Origin: WHSW01 sp963767285
GTDB taxonomy: Bacteria > Actinomycetota > Thermoleophilia > Solirubrobacterales > 70-9
DNA: 64,000 nt
Direction: 5' to 3'
NCBI GenBank assembly: GCA_963767285.1
Contig: CAVYDJ010000002.1
Coordinates: forward strand, 434,001-498,000
Below, one piece after another: positions 7,536 through 16,632 of this stretch (its first letter is position 1; the number at the start of each line of letters is the position of its first letter). Below the pieces are notes generated by a model. It was given only the letters and a program-made list of their open reading frames with translations, was not told the origin of the DNA and made no database searches. The position numbers and the translations under genes were made by a program.

Positions 7536-8000
7536 ATGCAGAGGACCCCCGCCCTGATCGGCGCCGCCGCGCTCGTCGTGATCGTCGCCCTGTTCTTCAT
7601 CCTCCGCGGCGGCGAGGACAACGAGTCGACCACGAGCACCGTGGCGTCGACGACCACCGCCGAGGCGACGACGACCGAGTCGACCACCAAAGAGGAGTCG
7701 ACCACGAAGGAGGAGCCCAAGCCGGAGCCGAAGCCCGAGGTGCCGACGATCGTGATCAAGGACGGCGAGCCCGTCGGCGGCGTCCAGGAGCTGGAGTTCG
7801 ATGAAGGTGACGACATCCGCTTCAAGGTCGAGTCGGACGTCACCGACCACGTGCACCTTCACGGCTACGACGTTTTCAAGGACGTCGAGGCCGGTGGCAC
7901 GGTCGAGTTCGACGTCCCGGCGACGATCACCGGGGTGTTCGAGGCCGAGCTCGAAGACCGGGTGGTACCGATCGCCGAGATCACCGTTAACCCGGGCTGA
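7536..8000 (+). CDS. Membrane-anchored cupredoxin-like domain protein
   Basis: 154 residues. A single membrane anchor (residues 7-23) is followed by a low-complexity Thr/Ser/Glu linker with repeated TTES/TTKEE units (about 30-60) and a PKPEPKPE spacer. The C-terminal 85 residues form a beta-rich domain with VTDHVHLHGYDVFKDVEAG and TGVFEAELED, as in EfeO-type cupredoxins. A complete Cys/Met/His copper site is not evident; only His residues of DHVHLHGY are candidates. The following membrane-protein gene begins three bases after the stop, so the two probably work together, perhaps in metal handling. Confidence 0.72.
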   Translation: MQRTPALIGAAALVVIVALFFILRGGEDNESTTSTVASTTTAEATTTESTTKEESTTKEEPKPEPKPEVPTIVIKDGEPVGGVQELEFDEGDDIRFKVESDVTDHVHLHGYDVFKDVEAGGTVEFDVPATITGVFEAELEDRVVPIAEITVNPG

Positions 8001-8002
8001 GT

Positions 8003-9415
8003 TTGCCTGACGTCCTCGCGCCCCTGCACGTAGCCGGCCACGCCCTGGTCGGGCGCCAGGACCTCCCGATCCCCGAGTGGCTGTTCGCGTGGGCCGCGTC
8101 GGCGGTCCTCGTCGTCTCGTTCTTCGCGCTCTCGGTCGCCTGGCAGACGACCCGGTTCGAGGACGACACCTGGCGGCCGGTGCGGTCCTGGATCTCACGA
8201 GCGCTGCTCAACCGCGGGGTCGAGATCGCCTGCGGGGCGATCGGCGTCTTCCTGCTCGGGGTCACGGTCTGGTCGGGGCTGAACGGCACCGAGGCGCCCG
8301 ATCGCAACTTCTCGGTGACCTTCGTCTTCGTCACCGTCTGGCTCGGGCTGGTCGTCGTCAGCGTCGCCTTCGGCGATGTCTTCCGTGCCTTCAACCCGTG
8401 GCGCGCGATCGCCCGGGTGACGGGCGGGCTGTTCAAGCTCGTCGCGGGCCAGTCGGCGCCGGCGCCGCTCGCCTACCCGGAGCGCTGGGGCCGGTGGCCG
8501 GCGGCGCTGGCCGTGGTCGCGTTCGTGTGGCTCGAGCTCGTCTACGGCCAGGGCGGGTTCCAGACCGTCGGCCTGACCCCGCACACGGTCGCCGTCGCGA
8601 CGCTGATCTACAGCGCCTACACGTTCGTCGCGATGACGCTGTTCGGATCCGAGAAGTGGCTCGAGCGCGGCGAGGCGTTCGCGGTCTACTTCCACATGTT
8701 CTCCACGCTGGCCCCGTTCGAGGCCAGAGACCGCCGGCTCGGCGTCCGCCGGTGGCTCTCGGCGTCGACCCGCTGGGTGGCGCAGGCGCCGGGCTCGGTG
8801 GCCCTGGTCCTGTTCACGATCGGCGCGACGACGTTCGACGGCGCCTCCGAGGGCACCCTCGCCGAGCCGATTCGCACCGTCGAGGACTGGTTCGGCGACC
8901 TCGGGCTCGGCCCGCTGGCGGCGCTGCGGGTCACCAACACGCTCTTCCTCGCCCTCGCGCTCGGCTTCGTCGCCGGCCTGTACTGGGCGGGCATCTACGG
9001 CATGCACACGGTTCGTACGAAGCTCAGCACGCTCGAGCTCGGGCGCATGTTCGCCCACGCGTTCATCCCGATCGCCCTCGCCTACCTGGTCGCCCACTAC
9101 TTCAGCCTGGTCGTCTTCCAGGAGCAGGCGCAGTTCACCTTCCTGCTCTCCGACCCGCTCGGTGACGGCTCCGACATCTTCGGGACCGCGGGGAGCGGGA
9201 TCGACTACGGGGTGATCAGTGCCAACGCGATCTGGTACGTGCAGGTCGGCGCCCTGATCGCCGGCCACGTCACCGCGCTCGTGCTCGGCCACGACCGGGC
9301 GCTGAAGGTCTACGGCGACGCGCGTCTGGCAGCCCGCTCGCAGTACTGGATGCTGGCGCTGATGGTCGGCTTCACGTCGCTGGGCCTCTTCCTGCTCTCG
9401 CAGTCGAACAATTAG
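8003..9415 (+). CDS. Polytopic membrane protein (family often annotated 'fenitrothion hydrolase')
   Basis: 470 residues with about ten hydrophobic segments, among them WLFAWAASAVLVVSFFAL, ALAVVAFVWLELVYG, IPIALAYLVAHYFSLVVF and YWMLALMVGFTSLGLFLL. Histidines and an HDRAL motif lie at helix ends (AHALVG near the N-terminus, HYFSLVVF, GHVTALVLGHDRA). The start is TTG at 8003, directly behind the stop of the cupredoxin-like gene, which implies translational coupling. I recall actinobacterial relatives carrying the name fenitrothion hydrolase, but nothing visible supports organophosphate hydrolysis; a metal- or redox-linked membrane role fits the neighbour better. The stop overlaps the convergent phosphodiesterase gene by four bases. 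Confidence 0.75.
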   Translation: MPDVLAPLHVAGHALVGRQDLPIPEWLFAWAASAVLVVSFFALSVAWQTTRFEDDTWRPVRSWISRALLNRGVEIACGAIGVFLLGVTVWSGLNGTEAPDRNFSVTFVFVTVWLGLVVVSVAFGDVFRAFNPWRAIARVTGGLFKLVAGQSAPAPLAYPERWGRWPAALAVVAFVWLELVYGQGGFQTVGLTPHTVAVATLIYSAYTFVAMTLFGSEKWLERGEAFAVYFHMFSTLAPFEARDRRLGVRRWLSASTRWVAQAPGSVALVLFTIGATTFDGASEGTLAEPIRTVEDWFGDLGLGPLAALRVTNTLFLALALGFVAGLYWAGIYGMHTVRTKLSTLELGRMFAHAFIPIALAYLVAHYFSLVVFQEQAQFTFLLSDPLGDGSDIFGTAGSGIDYGVISANAIWYVQVGALIAGHVTALVLGHDRALKVYGDARLAARSQYWMLALMVGFTSLGLFLLSQSNN

Positions 9416-11121
9416 GGAACGCGGATGTGCCTCCAGCCGCTCGCGATCCCGGCGGCCGAGAGGGCGCGCACCCGGATGGCGCGGGCGTCGCGGCCGAGCG
9501 CAGAGAGCTTCAGCTTCGCGTTCTCGCGTGCGCTTGCGACCCGTCGCCACTTCCCGTTGCGATGCGCCTCGATGTCGTAGCTGCCGCCGGCTGGCCTGAT
9601 CCCCAGCGCGTTGCCGCGAATTCCGAGCTCCGGGGCATGAGGGCGGGCGACCCGTTTCAGCTCGGCGAGATCGAAGGCCTTACGCAGGAACTTGCCCCGC
9701 GAGTCCGCGGGCGCGAAGAGGCCGAACAGGCCCATGACCGTGGGTGCGATGTCGACGTTGACGGGGTTCGCGGCGCGCCTGGTTCCGCTCATGGTGCGCT
9801 GGCGCACGAGGTCGCTGCCGCCGGTCACCGCGAGGAAGTTGTCCGCGGTCTGCGGGGCGCCGTGGTTGCCGGGCAGCGGGTTGCTCGAGGCCGACGGCTC
9901 GCCGAAGCCGACGCCTGGGTTCGCGGTGACGAAGATGTCACCGGAGCGCTCGCCGAGCGAGCGCCAGTTGCGGTGGCTCGCGGGCAGGGTGTGCGCTGTG
10001 CCGCCGTCGGCGGGGTTCGGCTCGCGGTAGAACGCCTCGGCCACGCCCGGCTGGGCGACGATGATCTCGCGCATCCGCTTCAGGAGCTCGAACCGGTCAG
10101 GGCTGGTGCGGTCAGCCAGGTAGACGAAGTCGACCGAGCCCTCGTTGTTGAGGGCGACGAACTGCGCCTCCGGGACCCCGGCGTCGGTGAGCGCCTCGGT
10201 GAGACTGACCTTCGAGGAGGTCGTGTCCATCGAGTGGTCGGAGAGGAGGATCAGCACAGTGCGCCCCCACTCGCCGCGCTCGCGCAGCGTCGTGACCAAA
10301 CGCTCCACCTCGTCGTCGGCCATCCCGATCGCGGCGTCGTAGAGCGGCCCGGTGCCGGTCGCGTGGCCGGCGGTGTCGATCTGGTGCAGGTTGACGAACG
10401 TCAGGTCCGGGCGGGTCTTGCCGTCCGGAAGGCCGACCCCGCCGTCGATCGAGCCGAGCACCCTGTCCATCACCGTCTTGTCGTCGAGCGCGTAGCCCGA
10501 GACCGGATTCGTAGGAACCGACTCGCAGTAGGCATCGTCGTCGGGGCCCGACGCGCACGGAGCCCACAGGTAGTCGATGTCGGGGCGGGCGGCGTCGAGG
10601 TTCTGGCCGGCGAAGATCCGTCCCAGCTTCGGCTTGCCGAAGATGCCCGCCGTGGCCAGGTGGTCGGGGTTGCTCTGGCGGCCGATCGCCTCAAAGACCA
10701 TCTCGGCCTGCGGGCAGGTGCGGCTCTCGCCGCTGGTCTCGGTCGGCAGGACACTGAAGTCGAACGGGCCGGTGCGCGCGCAGCTGTCCTCGTCGGCGAG
10801 CGGCGCGTAGAGGGCGAAGGCGTTGGCGGGGATCCCGGAACGACCCGGGTAGGCGCCGCTCATCATCGCCGTGTGGTTCGGGTTCGTCTCGGCGGGGATC
10901 ACCGAGCTCGAGTTCGGAAAGTAGGTCGCGTGCGCGTCGTCGCCCGCGAGCAGCGAGGAGATGAACGGCGCACCGCCGCCCTCGACGCGGTCGCCGTCGA
11001 GGGCGTCGAGAACGACGACGTAGACGAGCGGCCGCTCGGCCGCGGATGCGGCCGCGGGTAGAGCGCAGACCGCGAGCGCGGCCACGAATGCGAGGACGCG
11101 CCTTCTCCCGCCGGCGAACAC
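9412..11121 (-). CDS. Secreted alkaline-phosphatase-superfamily phosphodiesterase/nucleotide pyrophosphatase-like
   Basis: 569 residues from a GTG that opens a signal peptide (FAGGRRRVLAFVAALAVCALPAAASA). The mature protein follows the type I phosphodiesterase/AlkP fold: metal aspartate D39 in VYVVVLDALDGD, nucleophile T84 in NPNHTAMMSGAYPG, then IDTAGHATG and LLSDHSMDTT supplying further metal ligands, and a late NHGAPQ. A C-terminal beta-rich segment (GNALGIRPAGGSYDIEAHRNGKWRRV) may bind surface polymers. The substrate could be a nucleotide, phospholipid or teichoic-type polymer. The much longer open frame extending to 12336 crosses the ZIP and Zur genes and is artefactual. Confidence 0.85.
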   Translation of the reverse strand: MFAGGRRRVLAFVAALAVCALPAAASAAERPLVYVVVLDALDGDRVEGGGAPFISSLLAGDDAHATYFPNSSSVIPAETNPNHTAMMSGAYPGRSGIPANAFALYAPLADEDSCARTGPFDFSVLPTETSGESRTCPQAEMVFEAIGRQSNPDHLATAGIFGKPKLGRIFAGQNLDAARPDIDYLWAPCASGPDDDAYCESVPTNPVSGYALDDKTVMDRVLGSIDGGVGLPDGKTRPDLTFVNLHQIDTAGHATGTGPLYDAAIGMADDEVERLVTTLRERGEWGRTVLILLSDHSMDTTSSKVSLTEALTDAGVPEAQFVALNNEGSVDFVYLADRTSPDRFELLKRMREIIVAQPGVAEAFYREPNPADGGTAHTLPASHRNWRSLGERSGDIFVTANPGVGFGEPSASSNPLPGNHGAPQTADNFLAVTGGSDLVRQRTMSGTRRAANPVNVDIAPTVMGLFGLFAPADSRGKFLRKAFDLAELKRVARPHAPELGIRGNALGIRPAGGSYDIEAHRNGKWRRVASARENAKLKLSALGRDARAIRVRALSAAGIASGWRHIRVP

Positions 11122-11156
11122 CGCCCGAATCGTAGGCAGCGCCGCGGGGGCGCGCG

Positions 11157-11885
11157 TCAGTGGCCCGCGAGGCGCGAGATCCCGAAGATCGCCGCGAAGC
11201 CGGCGACCGTCAGCAACACCCGTCTCCAGGATGGGTGCTCGCCGTGACCGTGAGCCTCGGGGAGCAGGTCCGTGGCGCCCATGTAGAGGAAGAAGCCCGT
11301 GTACACGGCGAGGATCGTGCCGAGGCTGTACTCGGAGATCGAGATGGCGGCCCCGAGGAGGACGCCGAACAGCGGGGCGAAGGCGTCGATCGTGAGCCAG
11401 CGCTTCGCGAGCTTTCGATCTTCGGACTGGTTGAGGATGAAGCTGACCGCGTTGAGCCCGTCGGCGAAGTCGTGGCCGATCACGGCGACGAAGACGAGCA
11501 CGCCGGTGACCGTGTCGACGCCGAACGCGAGCCCGATCGCGAGCCCGTCGATAAAGCTGTGCACGGAGAGGCCGAGGGCGGCGGCGACGCCAACCCGCTC
11601 GTGGGAACGCGCCTGGTCCGGGTCGTCTCGGTGATGCAGCACCAGCACGCGCTCGACCAGGAAGAAGGCGATGAAACCGGCGCCGACCAGCCCTCCCACC
11701 AGCTGCGGGTCGTCGACCGCCTCGATGCTTTCCGGCAGGATGTCGAACAGCGCGACGGCCACGACGACTCCGCCGGTGAGCGCCATCAGGGTCGGCACCG
11801 AGTGCGCGAGGCGCAGCGCGAGGGCGCCACCCGCGAAGGTCGCGGCGACCGTGGCGAAGGCGAAGGGGAGCGCAATCCATTCCAT
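11157..11885 (-). CDS. ZIP-family metal transporter
   Basis: 242 residues with about eight membrane segments. The family's metal-binding helices are clear: SVHSFIDGLAIG (helix 4) and VIGHDFADGLNAVSF (helix 5), with a histidine-bearing loop (VLHHRDDPDQARSH) between helices 3 and 4 and AHGHGEH near the end. ZIP proteins import zinc, iron or manganese. Met at 11885 (MEWIALPF) is preferred because the longer version would translate the palindromic operator. The gene is divergent from a Fur/Zur regulator, so it is most likely a zinc importer repressed when metal is sufficient. Confidence 0.88.
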   Translation of the reverse strand: MEWIALPFAFATVAATFAGGALALRLAHSVPTLMALTGGVVVAVALFDILPESIEAVDDPQLVGGLVGAGFIAFFLVERVLVLHHRDDPDQARSHERVGVAAALGLSVHSFIDGLAIGLAFGVDTVTGVLVFVAVIGHDFADGLNAVSFILNQSEDRKLAKRWLTIDAFAPLFGVLLGAAISISEYSLGTILAVYTGFFLYMGATDLLPEAHGHGEHPSWRRVLLTVAGFAAIFGISRLAGH

Positions 11886-11891
11886 TGAAGC

Positions 11892-11910
11892 GAGAATGAT
11901 AATCATTCTC
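11892..11910. promoter_or_regulatory. Zur/Fur operator, perfect 19-bp palindrome
   Basis: GAGAATGATAATCATTCTC is a perfect inverted repeat of 9+1+9 bases. It contains the ATGATAATCAT core of classical Fur/Zur boxes. It sits 6 bases from the ZIP start codon on one side and 9 bases from the regulator start codon on the other, so one bound dimer could shut both divergent promoters. Confidence 0.85.
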
Positions 11911-11919
11911 AAAGGCGGT

Positions 11920-12381
11920 ATGCTTCGCGGTATGCATGAGGCCTCCGATCGGGCGTGGTCCGAGCTCGCGGCGCACGCCCTTTCGAGCGAGGGCCGGCGA
12001 GCCGGGGGCGCCCGGCGCGCCGTGATCGGGCTGCTCGCCGAGCAGGACTGCTGCCTCAGCGCCCAGGAGATCGCCGACCGGATCAGGGCCGGCGGTAAGC
12101 GGGTCGGCGTCGCCAGCGTCTATCGGGCGCTCGACCTCCTGCACGGCGAGGGCCTCGTCCAGCGGATCGAGGTCGGCGACGGCGGCGCCCGGTTCGAGGC
12201 GGTCGTCCCCGGGGGCGAGCACCATCACCATGCGGTCTGCGAACGGTGCGGTCGCCTGACCCCGTTCGAGGACGCCGGCCTGGAGCGAGCCATCAAACGT
12301 CTCTCCGACCGCATCGGCCATCGGGTCCAGGGCCACGACGTGCTGATCCGGGGCCGGTGCGCGCGCTGCGCGGGCGCGTGA
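11920..12381 (+). CDS. zur: Fur-family transcriptional regulator, probably Zur
   Basis: 153 residues. The N-terminal winged helix includes LSAQEIADRI and the recognition helix segment GVASVYRALDLLHGEGL (63-79). The C-terminal dimer domain has GGEHHHHAVCERCG with His101-104 and the zinc cysteines C107/C110, paired with C147/C150 at the end (RCARCAGA). Zur rather than Fur is inferred from the divergent ZIP importer and shared operator. ATG at 11920 is chosen because AAAGGCGG precedes it; ATG at 11932 (MHEASD) is the alternative and lacks such a site. The gene should be autoregulated. Confidence 0.87.
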   Translation: MLRGMHEASDRAWSELAAHALSSEGRRAGGARRAVIGLLAEQDCCLSAQEIADRIRAGGKRVGVASVYRALDLLHGEGLVQRIEVGDGGARFEAVVPGGEHHHHAVCERCGRLTPFEDAGLERAIKRLSDRIGHRVQGHDVLIRGRCARCAGA

Positions 12382-12413
12382 TCCAGGCGTCCGTCCATCG
12401 CGATAATCAGCTG

Positions 12414-12578
12414 ATGCTTCCGATCGCCCACGCCGGCCACTGGGCCCTCTGGGTCCTCTACGTGGTCCCGGTGATCGTCGTGCTCGCCTCGATCGTCGCG
12501 TCGATCAGGCGGGAGCGCCGCGAGGCGGCCGCTGAAGGCGAAAGCCGATCACCAGCCCCACCGCCAGCGGAAGGGTGA
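12414..12578 (+). CDS. Small membrane protein, 54 aa
   Basis: MLPIAHAGHWALWVLYVVPVI continues through a single membrane segment (residues 9-31) into a basic SIRRERREAAAEG tail and a Pro-rich end. GATAAT lies six bases before the ATG, so it may be leaderless. It follows zur by 32 bases on the same strand. The histidines near the N-terminus (H6, H9) could touch metal, but no function is recognised. The last 74 bases overlap an opposite-strand hydrophobic frame. Confidence 0.6.
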   Translation: MLPIAHAGHWALWVLYVVPVIVVLASIVASIRRERREAAAEGESRSPAPPPAEG

Positions 12579-12674
12579 TGCAGGCGAGGCGGTAGAGCCA
12601 GGCGAGCAGCGCCCCGACGGCGCCGGAGCCGAAGAAGTCGGCGTCGACCTCGAACGGGCTCGGGTCGCCCGCTC
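12505..12674 (-). other. Protein-like hydrophobic frame downstream of sufD without a usable start codon
   Basis: On the minus strand, just past the sufD stop, a frame reads GAGDPSPFEVDADFFGSG and then a membrane segment (AVGALLAWLYRLACITLPLAVGLVIGF) ending RLQRPPRGAPA and TGA at 12507-12505. The pattern of a short polar head and one helix is gene-like. AGGAG overlaps the sufD stop, but no ATG, GTG or TTG follows in frame, and none exists for at least 30 codons upstream within sufD. It may use a non-standard start, be a remnant, or contain a sequence error. Confidence 0.25.
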
Positions 12675-13860
12675 CTAGGCGCGCTCGAGCAGGCGCTCGA
12701 GCCGGCCCTCGAGCTCGTCGCGCAGGGCGTCGCGGATCGGACCCTCGTGCGCGCGCTCGACCAGCTCGGACAGGAACCCCTCGATCACCAGCCGCTTCGC
12801 CTGCGCGTCGGCGAGCCCGTGGGAGCGCAGGTAGTAGAGCTGCTCGGGGTCGACCTGGGCGACCGCTGCGGCGTGGGTGCAGCGAACGTCATCGGCCTCG
12901 ATCTCGAGGCCCGGGATCGCGTCGGCGTGGGCGTCCGTGGAGAGCAGCAGATTCCGGCTTTCCTGAAAGGCGTCGGTGCGCTGGGCGCCCTTGTCGACCC
13001 GGATCATCCCGCGCCAGACCGCGGTCGCGCGCTCGGCGAGCACCCCGCGGAAGGCGAGGTCGGAGTTCGTGTCCTCGGCCGCGTGCTCCTGGGTGGTGTC
13101 GTAGTCGAGGTGCTGGCTGCCGTCGCCGGCGTAGGCGCCGGTCACCTTGGCGCTCGAGCCGCGCCCGGCGAGCTTCGTCTCCATCCGCACCTTGCCGCGC
13201 GCCGAGCCGAATCCGAGCGCCACCCATTCGAGGTTGGCGTCGCGACCAACCTCGGCGCGCTGGGTGGCGAACACCCAGCCCTGGTCGGAGAGGTCCTGCT
13301 CGCAGACGTAGCGGAGGTTGGCGCCATCGCCGACCACGAGCTCGACGACGCCGTTGAAGAGCCCGTCGCCCTCCGACGCGTAGCGCTCCCAGACCTCCGC
13401 CTCGGCGCCCTCGCCGAGGACGATCAGCGCCCGCCACTCGATCTCGTCGCCCGGGGCGCCGGAGATGGTGAGCTTGATCGGCTCCTCGAGCCGCCGGCCG
13501 GCCGGCACATAGACGAGAACCCCGTCGCGCCAGCGAGCCTGATTGCGGGCGGTGAACGCGTCGGTCGCCGGCACGATCGAGCCGAGGTGGTCTCGCAGCA
13601 GCTCGGCGTGGGTTGCCGCGGCCTCGGCGAGTGGCATCACGATCGCTCCGTCGTCGCTGACGGAGCTCAGCCCCTCGACCGTCGCGACCGCCTCGTTGTA
13701 GCCGTCGAGCTCGAGCTCGGAGAGGTCGGTGAACTCCCAGCCCTTCGCCTTCTGGGTCGGGAGCTCGAGCTCGATCGCGAGCTCCTTGGCCCGGTCGCGC
13801 GCCTCCCTCAGCCAGTCCGGTTCGACCACCGAGGGCGCCGCCGCGCCGTCAGTGGCAGCG

Positions 13861-13868
<8 letters not shown>
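12675..13868 (-). CDS. sufD: Fe-S cluster assembly protein SufD
   Basis: 397 residues, one of the two paralogous scaffold subunits of the SufBC2D complex that builds Fe-S clusters. The C-terminal beta-helix region has the family sequence (GDGSQHLDYDTTQEH, ATAVWRGMIRVDKGAQRTDAFQ, DDVRCTHAAAVAQVD) ending with the helical LSELVERAHEG block; the His in TH..A aligns with the conserved SufD histidine. The start is a TTG at 13868 overlapping the sufB stop by eight bases, so translation is coupled to sufB. Confidence 0.95.
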
Positions 13869-15348
<1,480 letters not shown>

Positions 15349-15355
15349 CTGAGAA

Positions 15356-15679
15356 TCAGAGCTCCAGCTTCACTTCGTCGTCATCGACGCGAACTTCGAA
15401 GGTGTCGACCGGCCGGTAGGCAGGAAGGGTGCGGGGCTTGCCGGTCGTGATGTCGAACAGCGAGCCATGCCGTGGGCACTCCACGGTACACGCCGCCGGG
15501 TCGAACTCCCCCTCGGCGAGCGGGCCGTCGTCGTGCGAACAGCGGTCCTCGATCGCGTACAGCCCGCCATCCGCCGTGTGAAAGACGCCGATCTTGCGCC
15601 CGTCGGCCTCGACCAGGCGCATCTCGCCCACCGGCAGGTCGGTGAGCTTGCAGACGACGATGGTTGTGTCAGTGGTCAC
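15356..15679 (-). CDS. Rieske-type [2Fe-2S] ferredoxin
   Basis: 107 residues, a soluble Rieske domain like NirD or dioxygenase ferredoxin components. The cluster ligands are CSHDDG (C-x-H, residues 47-49) and CPRHGS (C-x2-H, residues 69-72). No membrane anchor or signal is present. GTG at 15679 has AGGA five bases upstream; TAAAAT further up is a plausible -10. It leads an operon with sufB and sufD, suggesting that it supplies electrons to cluster assembly or is itself a frequent client. Confidence 0.93.
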   Translation of the reverse strand: MTTDTTIVVCKLTDLPVGEMRLVEADGRKIGVFHTADGGLYAIEDRCSHDDGPLAEGEFDPAACTVECPRHGSLFDITTGKPRTLPAYRPVDTFEVRVDDDEVKLEL

Positions 15680-15715
15680 TTATTCCTAGTCTCCAGGTCG
15701 GATTTTAGCTACCGC

Positions 15716-15721
15716 TAGGTT
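15716..15721 (+). promoter_or_regulatory. -10 element of leaderless gene at 15729
   Basis: TAGGTT is followed by exactly seven bases and the ATG at 15729; no ribosome site intervenes. Confidence 0.5.
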
Positions 15722-15728
15722 CCCGGCC

Positions 15729-16205
15729 ATGGCGGACGGCACCGGGGACTCACGAGCACGGATTTTGATCGCGGTTGGCGCCGCCGTGGCCCTGGCGGCG
15801 GTGATCGCGGTGATCGCGGTCGCCTCGGGTGGCGGCTCGGATGGGCGCGACGTCGTCGCCGCACCCGAGCGCTGCGTGGACGCGTGGAACCGCGACCAGG
15901 CCGCGCTCGCGTACGGCCGCCACAACTTCAGCTTCCATCTCTACGAGGGCGCGCTCGTCACCTACCTGACCAAGACCGGCGAGGAGGTCGTCGAGGGCGA
16001 GGGGGGCCTGTGCGCGGTGATCTTCCCCTCACAGGCGCTCGACCCGGAGCCGTTCGCGGCCGGCCAGGTGCTGGAGGGCAAGCTCTGGTTCCCGATCTCG
16101 GAACTCGACCAGATGGAGCTGAGCCGGCTCGCCGAGCTGCAGGTCCTTGCCGCGGGCTCGCCGAACACGACGCTCGACGTCCAGGGCGTGCTCGCCGCGC
16201 TCTGA
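15729..16205 (+). CDS. Membrane-anchored protein of unknown function
   Basis: 158 residues. A hydrophobic anchor spans about 12-32 (ILIAVGAAVALAAVIAVIAVA), followed by a Gly/Ser linker and an extracytoplasmic domain with two cysteines (ERCVDAWN, GLCAVIFPS) likely to form a disulfide. NRDQAALAYGRHNFSFHLY and the C-terminal SPNTTLDVQGVL are distinctive. I do not recognise the family. It is divergent from the Rieske gene and upstream of a secreted-domain gene. Confidence 0.6.
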   Translation: MADGTGDSRARILIAVGAAVALAAVIAVIAVASGGGSDGRDVVAAPERCVDAWNRDQAALAYGRHNFSFHLYEGALVTYLTKTGEEVVEGEGGLCAVIFPSQALDPEPFAAGQVLEGKLWFPISELDQMELSRLAELQVLAAGSPNTTLDVQGVLAAL

Positions 16206-16211
16206 TAGCTT
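16206..16211 (+). promoter_or_regulatory. -10 element of leaderless gene at 16219
   Basis: TAGCTT overlaps the stop codon region of the previous gene and is followed by seven bases and the ATG at 16219. Confidence 0.5.
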
Positions 16212-16218
16212 CGCGCCC

Positions 16219-16611
16219 ATGACTGCCGCTACGCCTCTCAGACTCGCCATTGCCACCGCCTCCGCCGTCGTCCTCGGCGGCGCCTCGCTCGCCTTCGCCC
16301 AGGGCGGGACGGTCGAGGTCGACACCGAGCTGATCCTCCGCAACCAGGCCCCCGCCTTCCACGGCAAGGTCAAGGCCGACAACGAGAACTGCGTCGAGGA
16401 CCGCGAGGTCAAGATGTACAAGGAGAAGCGCAGCGGCGGCAAGAAGCTGCTGGGCACCGACCACGCCTCCGACAGCGGCAAGTGGAAGGTCCTCTTCGAC
16501 AAGGTCACCTCCGGCGGCTATTTCGCGATCGCTCCGAAGGTCGAGCAGGGGACCGCCGGCACCATCTACGAGTGCCTGAAGGCGAAGTCCGTCGTGATCC
16601 CGGTCGACTGA
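16219..16611 (+). CDS. Secreted single-domain protein, 'APAFHGKV' family, copy 1
   Basis: 130 residues. MTAATPLRLAIATASAVVLGG ending in SLAFAQ is a signal peptide. The mature domain carries NQAPAFHGKVKADNENCVEDR, KMYKEKRSGGKKLLGTD, KWKVLF and a final YECLKAKS. Two cysteines (in ENC and YEC) are conserved in the paralogues at 17772 and 18197, suggesting one disulfide in a small beta-sandwich. The domain resembles a repeat unit of exported proteins in related actinobacteria as I recall them, but no activity is known to me. A leaderless promoter precedes it. Confidence 0.65.
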   Translation: MTAATPLRLAIATASAVVLGGASLAFAQGGTVEVDTELILRNQAPAFHGKVKADNENCVEDREVKMYKEKRSGGKKLLGTDHASDSGKWKVLFDKVTSGGYFAIAPKVEQGTAGTIYECLKAKSVVIPVD

Positions 16612-16632
16612 CCGGCCGCGTGGCCGTGGCGG

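Noticed and set aside
8003..9415. Assignment of the membrane protein as an organophosphate (fenitrothion) hydrolase
   Set aside because: The name is recalled from automated annotations; the polytopic sequence shows no hydrolase motif, so it is kept as a membrane protein of unknown function.
9412..12336. A 974-codon minus-strand open frame spanning the phosphodiesterase, ZIP and Zur genes
   Set aside because: Only the part up to 11121 matches a protein family; the rest is Arg/Ala-rich shadow translation opposite or out of frame with the ZIP and Zur genes.
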